Source: Bog-756 sp963699345 | Lineage (GTDB): Bacteria > Actinomycetota > Acidimicrobiia > Acidimicrobiales > RAAP-2 | Assembly: GCA_963699345.1 (NCBI GenBank) | Contig: CAVOTL010000007.1 | Span: 124,001-188,000 of the forward strand | DNA: 64,000 nt | Direction of reading: 5' to 3' | Shown: piece after piece, positions 1 to 8,592 of the stretch | Numbering within the stretch: position 1 is the first letter of the stretch | Layout: each line of letters starts with the position of its first letter | Made by a program: the position numbers and the translations under genes | Notes under the pieces: model-generated | Told to the model about the DNA's origin: nothing | Databases searched by the model: none | Seen by the model: the letters and a program-made list of their open reading frames with translations, nothing else

Positions 1-1
1 C

Positions 2-178
2 CAGGCGGCGGCCGCCAAGGCCACGACGACCCAGGCCAAGGCCTACCCCGACTGGTTGGTGAAGCACTACAGCGGCAGGATCGACCGCGTGAAGAAGGAA
101 GAGGCCTTCCGGCTGAACGCCAAGCATCTCGCCCACCTGTCCCACCGGGCCTCCGTAGTGGCTGGCGCCTGCAAGTAG
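2..178 (+). CDS. 3' end of an unidentified protein
   Basis: The window opens inside a reading frame that runs to a TAG at 176-178. Its last 58 residues are Ala/Thr/Lys-rich at first and then basic, ending in VVAGACK. The start lies outside the window. I do not recognise the family: no motif or membrane segment is visible in the fragment. It is read in the same direction as the TetR-like gene that follows 165 nt later, and that spacer contains a possible promoter for the regulator. Confidence 0.5.
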   Translation, partial: QAAAAKATTTQAKAYPDWLVKHYSGRIDRVKKEEAFRLNAKHLAHLSHRASVVAGACK

Positions 179-329
179 TCGCGGGTCGCGCGGTCGCGAC
201 GGCCTTCCCCATCGTCCGCCGCGAGCGCCGTTCCCTGTGACGGCGGCCATGATCGGAGCGACGTACGGGCTTGGTCGAGCGGCCCGATACACCTGTTCCG
301 GGATGCACCGTCCACCGGTGTTGACGCGG

Positions 330-335
330 TAACCT
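330..335 (+). promoter_or_regulatory. Putative leaderless -10 box of the TetR-like gene
   Basis: TAACCT matches the actinobacterial TANNNT -10 form and ends 8 nt before the ATG at 344. That places the transcription start at or next to the start codon. No clear Shine-Dalgarno sequence lies in between, and no good -35 was found. Confidence 0.35.
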
Positions 336-343
336 GCCGCTGG

Positions 344-1153
344 ATGTCGTCAGTACCCCAGTTCAGCGTGGCAGAGCCGGACGTAGCCGGTGGCCCGCGA
401 CCCCGCCGGACCCGCGAAGAGCTCCACGACCTCGTCCTGACCGCCGGCCGCGAGGTGCTGCTCTCCGAGGGCCTGGGGACCGGAGCGGAGCACCTCACGT
501 TCAAGCGTGTCCTCGCCCACCTCGAGGGGACCCGTGGCATCCGCGTGACGAACGCCTCGGTGATCCGCCGCATCTGGGACAACCAGGAAGAGTTCCAACT
601 CGAGGTGGTGGGATCGATCCTGGACGCCCAGGGCGACGTCGAGGCCGATGTCAGCTCCCAGGCGTTGGACGAGGCGATGGAACGCATCGACGTCTCCACT
701 CCACAAGCCCGCCGCGCCTCCTTGGCCGAGCTGATCCGGGTGTCGTGCTCGTCGTTCCTCGACGCCGCCTCCGGATCGGAGGCCTCGATCCAGATGGCGC
801 TCGGGACCTACGTCACGGCCAACGGGCTCGCGGGGGCCGACTCCCCCCTGGTGGACCAGTTCCGCGAGATCAACCGCCGACTCACCGACCGCTACGAAGC
901 TCTCTACGAGGCCGGCCTGGCCGTCTGCGGGTGGCGGATCCGGGAGGGCTTCTCCCTCCACGACGCATCGGTCACCCTGTCGGCCCTGGCCGAGGGAGTC
1001 CTGATGCGGATGATGGTCGAGCCCGAGATCAGTCACACGATCACCCAGGTCCGGCCGTCCGACGGGGTGCCGGTCGAGTGGAGCCTCCTGGCCGTCGGCA
1101 TGAACGCCCTGGTGGATTTCTTCGCCGAGCCCGATCCCGACTGGACCGGCTGA
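344..1153 (+). CDS. TetR-like transcriptional regulator
   Basis: The 269-residue product looks like a TetR/AcrR-type repressor. A helical DNA-binding region spans roughly residues 22-90, with TNASVIRRIWDNQEEF as the probable recognition helix and following segment. The rest is an all-helical ligand-binding and dimerisation domain. The N-terminal helix-turn-helix is longer than the classic 47-residue TetR form, so this is a divergent subgroup. The ATG at 344 was chosen because a TAACCT box sits just upstream. The gene converges on the PfpI-family gene, 30 nt away. The ligand and targets are unknown. Family assignment is moderately sure. Confidence 0.7.
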   Translation: MSSVPQFSVAEPDVAGGPRPRRTREELHDLVLTAGREVLLSEGLGTGAEHLTFKRVLAHLEGTRGIRVTNASVIRRIWDNQEEFQLEVVGSILDAQGDVEADVSSQALDEAMERIDVSTPQARRASLAELIRVSCSSFLDAASGSEASIQMALGTYVTANGLAGADSPLVDQFREINRRLTDRYEALYEAGLAVCGWRIREGFSLHDASVTLSALAEGVLMRMMVEPEISHTITQVRPSDGVPVEWSLLAVGMNALVDFFAEPDPDWTG

Positions 1154-1183
1154 GGACCGGCACCACTCCCCCGCCGGCCACCC

Positions 1184-1849
1184 CTACGAGCGGCCCGCCG
1201 CGAAGTAGTCGGCCGCCCGCGCCAGCGTGGTCTCCGACGCCTTGGCCACCGAGCCGGAGTCGACGGGGGGCGCCGGGTCGTACTCGATCATGAGCTGGGC
1301 GGCCCGGGCGGCGGTGGTGTCCACCAGCAGTTCGACGAGACGGAGGGCCATGTCGATGCCACTCGACACCCCCGCCGCGGTGACGATGTGGAGATCGGGG
1401 TGCTCGACCACCCGGGCGTCCACCGGGATCGCGGCGAGCGCCGCCAGCTCCGGTCGGACCGCCCAGTGGGTGGTGGCGGTCACACCGTCCAGCAGACCGG
1501 CGGCGGCCAGCACCATCGACCCCGTACACACCGAGGTGGTCCATGTCGACGTGGTGTGGACGGTGCGCACCCAGTCGAGGATGCGGTCGTCGCCGGTGAG
1601 TGGGCGGGTGCCCGGTCCTCCCGGCACGACCACCACGTCGGGTGACGGCACCTCTTCGAGGGTGGCATCGCGGACGATGCCGACCATCCCCGTGTCACTG
1701 CGGACCTCGCCGCGGGAGTGGCCGACGAAGACCACCTCGACCTCGGGCACCCGCTGCAGGACCTCGTAGGGGCCGATGGCGTCGAGTGCGGTGAACCCGT
1801 CGAACAGCGGGATGGCGACCGTGGTCGGACGGGGGAGGGAAACAGGCAT
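1184..1849 (-). CDS. DJ-1/PfpI family protein
   Basis: This 221-residue single-domain protein has the DJ-1/PfpI (class I glutaminase-like) fold. Key features are GPYEV with Glu29, the nucleophile elbow around Cys108 in TSVCTGSMVLAAAGLLDG, and TTHW after it, which is the usual pattern of isonitrile-hydratase-like and GlxA-like members. The real start is the ATG at 1849: the frame stays open upstream but only as the antisense shadow of the AraC gene. The stop of that upstream gene (1851-1853) is one base from this ATG (TGACATG), so the two are translationally coupled. The substrate is unknown. Confidence 0.85.
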   Translation of the reverse strand: MPVSLPRPTTVAIPLFDGFTALDAIGPYEVLQRVPEVEVVFVGHSRGEVRSDTGMVGIVRDATLEEVPSPDVVVVPGGPGTRPLTGDDRILDWVRTVHTTSTWTTSVCTGSMVLAAAGLLDGVTATTHWAVRPELAALAAIPVDARVVEHPDLHIVTAAGVSSGIDMALRLVELLVDTTAARAAQLMIEYDPAPPVDSGSVAKASETTLARAADYFAAGRS

Positions 1850-1850
1850 G

Positions 1851-2846
1851 TCAGGCTCCTCGGTGGGTGGTGGGACGTGGACGGGCGAACCGGCGGCGGT
1901 AGGCGTCGGGACTGGTCCGCAGCCGGCGGTGGAATGTCCGCCGCAGCGTCTCGGCCGTGCCGAACCCGCAGCGGACGGCGATGACATCGAGGGTGTCGTG
2001 GGTGGTCTCGAGGTCGCGGCGGGCGGCCTCGGTCCGGACCCGTTCCACGTACCGGCTCGGGGTCTCCCCCACCTCGGCGGTGAACACCCGCGTGAAGTGC
2101 CGCTCCGACATGGCCGCACTCCGGGCCAGGGTGGCCACGCGATGGTCGTCGCCGGGGGTGGTCTCCACCAGGGACTGGGCGGCGCGGACCGGTGACCGTT
2201 CGGCCCGCCGGGTCCACACCGGGGTGGCGAACTGGGTCTGCCCACCGGGCCGGTGCAGGAACATCACCAGCCACCGGGCGACCGCCTGGGCCACCTCGGT
2301 CCCCAGGTCCTCCTCCACCAGCGCCAGGGCCAGATCGATGCCGGCCGTGACCCCGGCGCTGGTCCAGACCGGGCCGTCCCGCAGGTAGATCGGGTCGGCA
2401 TCGACCTCGACCGCCGGAAACCGTCGGGCGAGTTCCTCGGCCCGGGCCCAGTGGGTCGTGGCCCGCCGGCCGTCGAGCAGGCCGGCCTCGGCGGCCAGCA
2501 GCGCCCCCGAACACACCGTGGCCACCCGCCGGGCCCGCTCCGCCGCGGCCCGGACGAACGCCACCAGCTCCGCTTCCCGACACGCCCCGTCCACCCCATC
2601 GCCTCCGGCCAGGACCAGCGTGTCGATGGCCGTCCTCGGACCCGGCAGAGCGGCGGCCTGCAGACACAGCCCGCTGCTCGTCGTCACCGGGCCGGGAGCC
2701 CGGGCGACCACGCTCACGTCGTAGGGAGGGGGGTCACCCCGGTGCAGGGCCGCCCGCCCTGCACCGCTGAAGACCTCGAAGGGCCCGGTCACGTCGAGGG
2801 ACTGGACGCCGGGGAAGACCACGATGGCGATGTTCCGCGCTGTCAT
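1851..2846 (-). CDS. GlxA-family AraC regulator with DJ-1/PfpI domain
   Basis: This 331-residue protein has two domains. Residues 1 to about 190 are DJ-1/PfpI-like, with GPFEVF and the TVCSGALLAAEAGLLDG elbow. Residues about 225-325 form an AraC/XylS double helix-turn-helix, visible in VATLARSAAMSERHFTRVF and in the later FGTAETLRRTFHRR. This is the GlxA architecture, a regulator whose effector domain resembles an enzyme. Start ATG at 2846. It is immediately upstream of, and coupled to, a free-standing DJ-1/PfpI protein, which it may control. The inducer cannot be told from the sequence. Confidence 0.88.
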   Translation of the reverse strand: MTARNIAIVVFPGVQSLDVTGPFEVFSGAGRAALHRGDPPPYDVSVVARAPGPVTTSSGLCLQAAALPGPRTAIDTLVLAGGDGVDGACREAELVAFVRAAAERARRVATVCSGALLAAEAGLLDGRRATTHWARAEELARRFPAVEVDADPIYLRDGPVWTSAGVTAGIDLALALVEEDLGTEVAQAVARWLVMFLHRPGGQTQFATPVWTRRAERSPVRAAQSLVETTPGDDHRVATLARSAAMSERHFTRVFTAEVGETPSRYVERVRTEAARRDLETTHDTLDVIAVRCGFGTAETLRRTFHRRLRTSPDAYRRRFARPRPTTHRGA

Positions 2847-3132
2847 GCCCCCATCGTGCGCCCGGCGCGATGTGGCGTCAATGACACAAGACCCACAGAT
2901 CCGGCCATCATCGCCTTCGGGGCCGGCCCCGGACCGGGACCGGCGACCGCCCCTTCGCCGACTTGGTACCATCGACGGGTCGGTGGTTGCCGCCGCCACC
3001 CGACCCGCCGCCGGCCCGGCCCACGTCAGTTCCGTTCCCCGCCCCGCTTCGCTGCGCACGCCTGTCCGCGCCCGGGGTCGGTGGGGCCCCGCCCACCGTT
3101 CGTACCCGTTCATCCTCCGAGAGAGCTCTGCC

Positions 3133-4956
3133 ATGGACCTCGACGACTTCCCCTCGGCCTCCGCCAAGGAGACCGTGGCCTTCTGCTGGGAGCAGATCGG
3201 CGACGACCGCCGTGGCCTGATCGCGTCCTGGGTGGTGATCGGCCTGGCCGTGGTGACCTCGGATCTGGTCGCCCCCCTCATCTTCGCCACCGTGCTGGCC
3301 CGGGTGGCGGCCCTCCCCCATGGCACCTCCCCGACGGTGTGGGGCACCTTCGGGGTGCCCCTGATCGCCTACGCGGTGACCGGACTGGTGGCGGTGGTGT
3401 TCTGGCGGATCGCCGGCTGGTGGCAGTGGGGGGCCTCCCTGCGGGCCTTTTCCAACGCCACCACCAACAGCTACCGCCACCTGTTGACCCTGAGCTACCG
3501 GTGGCACATGGACCACCCGGCGGGCGAGGTGATCGCCGCCCTCGGGAACTTCTCGTGGGCCTACGTCGAGATGATCGACGGCTTCTCCTGGGGGCTCCTC
3601 CCCGTCGCCGTCATCGTGGTGTCCGCGCTGGCCGTGCTGGCCGTCGTCGCCTGGCCGGCGGCCATCGCGCTGGCGCTCATGGTCGGGCTGTTCGTGCTGG
3701 TGATGGCCCGCCGACTCCGCCTGGTGCGGGCGGCCAGTCAGGAGTTCGAGGGCTACCACTCCAAGGCCACCGGGGTGATCTCGGACACCATCAACAACCT
3801 GATGGCGGTGCGGGTGGCCGCCGCCGAGGCCCAGGAGGAGGAGCGGGTCGACGACCTCATGCGCCAGTCGGTCGAGGCCGACCTTCGGGCCCGCTCGATC
3901 TTCGCCCGGACCCAGCTCCAGCTGGAGTCGTCGATCGTGGTGGGGACTTTGCTGGCCCTCATCGCCGGCACCGTGATGGCGGTCCACCACTGGGCCTCCA
4001 CCGCCGCGCTCTACCTCATCCTCTACTACTCGGCCCAACTCGCCCTCGGGCTCCAGCAGTCCTTCGAGCACCTGCGGTCCTTCTCCCGTTCCCTGGGGCG
4101 CGCCGCCAAGTACGCCGCCATCGCCGCGGAGACGGCCGAGATCACCGACGCCCCCGATGCCGTCCCGCTCACGGTGACGGCCGGCCGGATCGAGGTGGAC
4201 CGGGTCGATTTCGGCTACCGACCGGACAGCACGCTGTTCCACGACCTCACGCTGGTGGTGGCCCCGGGGGAACACGTGGCTCTGGTGGGGCCCTCGGGTT
4301 CGGGCAAGTCGACGTTGTCCAAGCTGCTGCTCCGGTTCATGGACGTCCGGGACGGTGCCATCCGCATCGACGGCCAGGATGTCCGCGACGTCACGGCCGC
4401 GTCACTGCGGAGCCGCGTCAGTTACGTGTCCCAGGAGCCCCAGCTGCTCCACCGGACCATCGCCCAGAACATCTGCTACGGGCTGGGAGCGCTGGAGCCC
4501 GCGGGGTCCGGTCACGAGGTGCCGGTCGACTACGACCTGGTCCACGAGGTGGGACGCGCCGCGCACGTGGAGGAATTCGTGCGGGAACTGCCCGACGGCT
4601 ACGACACGGTGGTCGGTGAGCGCGGACTCAAGCTGTCCGGCGGACAGCGCCAGCGGGTGGCCATCGCCCAGGCCATGGCCAAACGGGCCCCCATCCTGGT
4701 CCTGGACGAGGCCACGTCCGCGCTGGACTCGGAGTCCGAGCACCTGGTCCAAGAGGCGCTGTGGCAGCTGATGCGCGGGACGACCGCCCTCGTCATCGCC
4801 CACCGCCTGTCCACCATCGCCCGGATGGATCGGATCGTCGTCCTCGACCAAGGCCGCATCGTCGAGGAGGGTACGCACGCCGGGCTCCTCGACCGGGGCA
4901 CGGGCGGTCTCTACCGGCGGCTGTGGCAGCACCAGTCGGGCGGGTTCTTGGTCTGA
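3133..4956 (+). CDS. ABC transporter, fused permease-ATPase (exporter type)
   Basis: The 607-residue protein is a half-transporter. An N-terminal membrane domain (about 20-310) with roughly six hydrophobic segments precedes a nucleotide-binding domain. That domain has Walker A GPSGSGKST (386-394), signature LSGGQRQR (from 501) and Walker B ILVLDEATSALD (from 521), followed by the H-loop AHRLST. It would work as a homodimer in the inner membrane, exporting a lipid, peptide or drug. The ATG at 3133 follows a GAGAG-type ribosome site. An in-frame ATG at 2881 would add a Pro/Arg-rich, non-conserved-looking stretch, so I rejected it. The substrate is unknown. Confidence 0.9.
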   Translation: MDLDDFPSASAKETVAFCWEQIGDDRRGLIASWVVIGLAVVTSDLVAPLIFATVLARVAALPHGTSPTVWGTFGVPLIAYAVTGLVAVVFWRIAGWWQWGASLRAFSNATTNSYRHLLTLSYRWHMDHPAGEVIAALGNFSWAYVEMIDGFSWGLLPVAVIVVSALAVLAVVAWPAAIALALMVGLFVLVMARRLRLVRAASQEFEGYHSKATGVISDTINNLMAVRVAAAEAQEEERVDDLMRQSVEADLRARSIFARTQLQLESSIVVGTLLALIAGTVMAVHHWASTAALYLILYYSAQLALGLQQSFEHLRSFSRSLGRAAKYAAIAAETAEITDAPDAVPLTVTAGRIEVDRVDFGYRPDSTLFHDLTLVVAPGEHVALVGPSGSGKSTLSKLLLRFMDVRDGAIRIDGQDVRDVTAASLRSRVSYVSQEPQLLHRTIAQNICYGLGALEPAGSGHEVPVDYDLVHEVGRAAHVEEFVRELPDGYDTVVGERGLKLSGGQRQRVAIAQAMAKRAPILVLDEATSALDSESEHLVQEALWQLMRGTTALVIAHRLSTIARMDRIVVLDQGRIVEEGTHAGLLDRGTGGLYRRLWQHQSGGFLV

Positions 4957-5048
4957 AGGACCCGGTGGACGCCACGGACGTCCCCGGGGGCGGGTGGCGA
5001 GCCCGACCCTTGTGAGCCCGTCAATGGGCGATCGGTGATGTCCGGATC

Positions 5049-5054
5049 TACTCT
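5049..5054 (+). promoter_or_regulatory. Putative leaderless -10 box of the cold-shock gene
   Basis: TACTCT fits TANNNT and lies 6 nt before the ATG at 5061, with no ribosome-binding sequence between. This is the spacing expected for a leaderless mRNA. Confidence 0.4.
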
Positions 5055-5060
5055 CGGACC

Positions 5061-5303
5061 ATGGATGCCGAGGTCGTTCGGGGCACCGTGAAGTTCTACC
5101 GGGCCGACAAGGGGTGGGGTGGCATCGAGTCACCCGATGTGCCCGGGGACGTGTGGGTGAACCACACCGTGATCGACATGCCGGGCTTCCGGGCGCTGTC
5201 GGAGGGTCAGGAGGTCGAGTTCCGCTATCGAGTGGGGCGGCAGGACAGCTGGAACTTCCGCGCCACCTGGGTCCGACCGATGTCGTCGAGCCCGGACGGC
5301 TGA
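5061..5303 (+). CDS. Cold-shock-domain protein
   Basis: This 80-residue protein carries one cold-shock domain of five strands, starting GTVKFYRADKGWGGIESP. The usual RNP1 region KGFGFI is altered to KGWGGIE, and RNP2 DVFVH to DVWVN, so several canonical aromatic nucleic-acid contacts are changed. It is therefore a divergent CspA-like protein and may bind RNA weakly or differently. It stands alone between the ABC transporter and the convergent der operon. Confidence 0.8.
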   Translation: MDAEVVRGTVKFYRADKGWGGIESPDVPGDVWVNHTVIDMPGFRALSEGQEVEFRYRVGRQDSWNFRATWVRPMSSSPDG

Positions 5304-5414
5304 CCCGCCCGGTTCCTCGGAGTCCGTGACGAATCCTGGACGCATCCGCCGGGGGCCACCCGAGGTGCACCCGCCGCGACCGGTGCGCGCGACCGGGCGG
5401 TCGGGACTGTCGGG

Positions 5415-5612
5415 TCAGACGTGGTGCACGACCCAGGTCACGCCCTGGACCGTCCGGTAGATCAGGTAGATCACCGTGGCCACGGCCAGGAACTTGAACC
5501 ACCACGGTGAGCGGCGGTGCTCCAGCGGTTCGGTACCGCAGGTCGGGCACCGCCCCTCCTCGGTGAGGTCCTCCTCGTCGAGCTGTTGGTCACACCGTTC
5601 ACACCAGGGCAC
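5415..5612 (-). CDS. Small zinc-ribbon membrane protein
   Basis: The 65-residue product has two CxxC knuckles (Cys4/Cys7 and Cys22/Cys25) that should bind one zinc ion. One transmembrane helix at about 38-58 (FKFLAVATVIYLIYRTV) follows, ending in HHV. It lies 39 nt after der on the same strand and is probably the last gene of that operon. I do not know a function for it. The composition argues for a real gene: codon use matches its neighbours and the frame is closed by the zinc motif and helix together. Confidence 0.75.
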   Translation of the reverse strand: MPWCERCDQQLDEEDLTEEGRCPTCGTEPLEHRRSPWWFKFLAVATVIYLIYRTVQGVTWVVHHV

Positions 5613-5651
5613 GGCCGAGCTCCCCCACCGGTCCGGCCACGACGGCCCCGC

Positions 5652-7055
5652 TCACCGTTTCCGTCCCCCACCCCCGTTGGCCCCCTTGGCCCGGACCCGG
5701 ATCTTGATCGGGGTCGGACCCAGGTCGAAGCGCTCCCGGAGGCCACGCTCGACGTAGCGGAGGTAGGTGGGCTGCAGGCGCCCGTTGGTGAAGAGGGTGA
5801 AGGTCGGCGGGTCGTTGGCGCCCTGGACGCCGTACTGGATGCGGGCCCCGACCGGTGGGTGGGCCACCTGGATCGACTTGAGGGCCCGGTTCAGCTCGGC
5901 CGTCGGGATCCGGGAGTGGTAGGCCTCCTCGGCGGCCGACACCGCCGGGAGGATGTGGTGGACCCCGAGGCCGGAGAGCGCGCTGATCTTCAGCACCGGT
6001 GCCTCGCCGAGGAAGGCGAGCCGGTCGCCGACGTCGGCCAGGATGCCCACGCGGTCGTCCGTGGCGACGAGCTCCCACTTGTTGAGCACCACGACGACGG
6101 GGCAGCCCGAGGCGCCGATGCGCTCGGCCAGGCGCTGGTCCTGGTGGGTGATGCCGGCGGTCGCGTCGATGACCAACAGGGCGATGTCGGCCCGGTCGAG
6201 GGCGTCGAGGGCCCGCAGCACCGAAAAGTACTCGGTGCCGCGCTCGGTCCGGGACTTGCGGCGCATGCCGGCGGTGTCGATGAAGCAGACGGTGCCCTCG
6301 GGCGTCTCCACGATGGTGTCGACGGCATCGCGGGTGGTGCCCGGCGCATCGTGGGTAATGGAGCGCTCGTCGCCCACCAGGCGGTTGAACAGCGTCGACT
6401 TGCCGACGTTGGGCCGGCCCACCAGGGCCACGCGAGGCACATCGGAGCCGGCGGCTTCCGCGCCGGCCGCCACCAGGTCCACCAGGTCGTCCTCGGCGGG
6501 GACGACCGGCGTCGGCTCGTCGACGGGTGCCGCGGGCAGCAGGGCGACCACGTCGTCCAACAGGTCGCCGGTGCCGCGACCGTGGAGGGCGCTGACCGGC
6601 CACGGGTCACCCAGGCCCAGCGACAGGGCGTCCCAGACGTCGGCCTCGCGCTGGTCCGAGTCGACCTTGTTGACGACCACCCGGACGGGTCGACCCGACT
6701 TCTTCAGGACCCGGGCCACGTCGAGGTCCTCCTCGGTCAGCCCCACGGTCACGTCGACCACGAAGAGGATCACGTCGGCCTCGGCGATGGCCCGCTCGGA
6801 CTGGGCGCTCACCTGGGCGTCGAGCGGATCATCGGTGGAGAGCCACCCGCCGGTGTCGACGATGGTGAAGTGGTGTCCGCACCACTCCGCCTCGAGCTCC
6901 TTGCGGTCGCGGGTCACCCCCGGTCGCTCCTCGACGACCGCCGCACGGTGGCCGACGATGCGGTTGACCAGGGTCGACTTGCCGACGTTGGGCCGGCCGG
7001 CCACCACCACCAGGGGCAGGCTCCGGGCCACGGGCTCGCTGCGGGCCGGGGTCAC
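5652..7055 (-). CDS. der: Ribosome-associated GTPase Der (EngA)
   Basis: Der is a tandem-GTPase needed for maturation of the 50S ribosomal subunit. The 467-residue protein shows two P-loops, both GRPNVGKST (near residues 20 and 210). It also has DTGG and DTAGM G3 motifs, NKVD and NKWE G4 motifs, and a C-terminal KH-like domain ending in a basic KIRVRAKGANGGGGRKR tail. The start is GTG at 7055, whose last bases overlap the TGA of the radical-SAM gene (GTGA), so translation is coupled. Confidence 0.96.
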   Translation of the reverse strand: MTPARSEPVARSLPLVVVAGRPNVGKSTLVNRIVGHRAAVVEERPGVTRDRKELEAEWCGHHFTIVDTGGWLSTDDPLDAQVSAQSERAIAEADVILFVVDVTVGLTEEDLDVARVLKKSGRPVRVVVNKVDSDQREADVWDALSLGLGDPWPVSALHGRGTGDLLDDVVALLPAAPVDEPTPVVPAEDDLVDLVAAGAEAAGSDVPRVALVGRPNVGKSTLFNRLVGDERSITHDAPGTTRDAVDTIVETPEGTVCFIDTAGMRRKSRTERGTEYFSVLRALDALDRADIALLVIDATAGITHQDQRLAERIGASGCPVVVVLNKWELVATDDRVGILADVGDRLAFLGEAPVLKISALSGLGVHHILPAVSAAEEAYHSRIPTAELNRALKSIQVAHPPVGARIQYGVQGANDPPTFTLFTNGRLQPTYLRYVERGLRERFDLGPTPIKIRVRAKGANGGGGRKR

Positions 7056-8508
7056 CGCGCCGCTCCGATGCTGACCGGCACCGGGACCGTGCCCCGCGGC
7101 GCCGAGGGTCCCCGGGCCTCGAGGGCGCGCCGCAGTGACAGTCCGTCGGTCGGGACCACCTCCACGGGGCGGGGCAGGTCGGCGAGGGTGAGGTCGTCCA
7201 GGAATCGCCCCTCGGAGAGACAGGAGTCGGGCAGGAGGTAGCGGTGGCCCTCGGGCTGGTCGGCCAGCACCCGCGTGAGGTCGGTGCCGGTCAGGAGACC
7301 CGACACGCCGATGTTGCCCCCGAAGAAGTCGTTGCGGACGGGGACGAGCCGGATGTCGTCCCGCCCGAGCGAGGCGACGAGGGGGGCGAGCACCCTGGCA
7401 CCGTACTCACCGGTGAGGACCGCCACCGGCGCACCGGACGGGCTTCCCCCACCCCCGGGTCGGCGGGGGTGTCGACGGCGGTCCGACGCGGCGCCCGGTA
7501 GCCGGCGGCCGGGGCCCCGTCGACGGCCGCGAAGAACCCGGGCCGGACGCCGAGGGCGGCGTGTTCGTCGCCCCCGAAGGCCGCTTCGAAGGCGCGGGCC
7601 ATCCCCAGGCCGTTTTCGTGCTGCGGGAAGCCCTCGTAGGTGGCGGCCGGCGGAAAGGGGCGCTCGGCCATCAGGTAGTACTCGTCGGCGGCGTACACCA
7701 TCCGGCGGCCGAGGGTGGACGCGAACGTCTCCTGCCAGCGCTCGACGAGGTCGCACACCGCGGCGGCCTCCTCGGTGGTGTGGGGACGCATGGCGTCCTC
7801 GTGGGAGAACGTGCTCACCCCGAGGGGCACGCAGGCCACCGTGGCGAGCCCCGGGTAGCGGTCGAGCACGCCCGCCAGGGTGTCCTCCAGGACCGCACCG
7901 TCGTTGCGGCCCGGGCACACCACGATCTGGCCGTGGACCTCGATCCCGCCGTCGAGCAGCGCGCCCAGCCAGCGGAGGCTGGTGGCCCCCCGCCGGTTGC
8001 GCAGCAGATCGGACCGGACATCGGGGTCGGTGGCGTGGATGGAGACGAACAGGGGGCTCAGCCGCTCGGTCAGCACCCGCTCGAGATCCATCTCCGTGAA
8101 GCGGGTGAGCGTGGTGAAATTCCCGTAGAGGAACGAGAGCCGGTAGTCGTCGTCCTTCATCGAGAGGCTGCGGCGCATGCCCTTGGGCAGCTGGTGGATG
8201 AAGCAGAACTCGCAGTGGTTGTCGCAGGTGCGGACCCGGTCGAAGACGGCCGAGGAGACCTCGATGCCGAGCGGCTCGCCGGGCTCCTTGCGGATGGCGA
8301 CGGCGAAGGGCTCGGCCCGGCCGCGACGGCGGACGACGAGGTCCAGTTCGGGCTCGTCCACCAACAGGCTGTACTCGATGACGTCACGGGGCGAGCGACC
8401 GTTGAGCGAGAGGAGCTCATCACCGGACCGCAGTCCGGACAGCGCGGCCGGAGACGTTGCGGTGACGGCGACGACCTTGGGTGCCGTCGTCACCCGGGGC
8501 GCCGACAT
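7052..8508 (-). CDS. PDZ/radical-SAM DUF512 protein (apparent frameshift)
   Basis: Read across one frameshift, this is a protein of about 485 residues. An N-terminal PDZ-like segment (AALSGLRSGDELLSLNG) comes before a CX3CX2C radical-SAM cluster site (Cys95, Cys99, Cys102). A C-terminal DUF512 domain follows, recognisable in VRNDFFGGNIGVSGLLTG and LLPDSCL. Such proteins neighbour der in many bacteria, but their reaction is not settled. The frame breaks between about 7445 and 7480, where adding one G to a G run restores continuity. That looks like a sequencing or assembly error. Start ATG 8508; the stop overlaps the der GTG. Confidence 0.88.
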
Positions 8509-8579
8509 GCCTCCAGGCTACCTGCTCCCACCTGGCCCTCCGGCTGCACCCCGCCACCGGGACCGGTGGCCTCCCCCGG

Positions 8580-8585
8580 TAGCCT
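8580..8585 (+). promoter_or_regulatory. Putative leaderless -10 box of ispH
   Basis: TAGCCT lies 7 nt before the GTG at 8593. The spacing fits a leaderless transcript and helps choose this start over upstream in-frame GTG codons. Confidence 0.35.
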
Positions 8586-8592
8586 GGGAGTC

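Noticed and set aside
1600..1794. Short plus-strand frames opposite the PfpI gene
   Set aside because: They are antisense shadows with Arg/Pro-rich translation and no ribosome site.
2881..3132. In-frame extension of the ABC transporter from ATG 2881
   Set aside because: The extra 84 residues are Pro/Arg-rich and unlike the family; a ribosome site precedes ATG 3133.
2253..4619. Very long plus-strand open frame (788 codons)
   Set aside because: It is an out-of-frame shadow of the AraC-type and ABC transporter genes; its product is Pro/Arg/Gly-rich and has no domain. Such frames are common in GC-rich DNA.
5380..5414. Possible terminator stem (CGACCG/CGGTCG) after the cold-shock gene
   Set aside because: The loop is only two bases and no U-run follows; such stems occur often by chance at this GC content.
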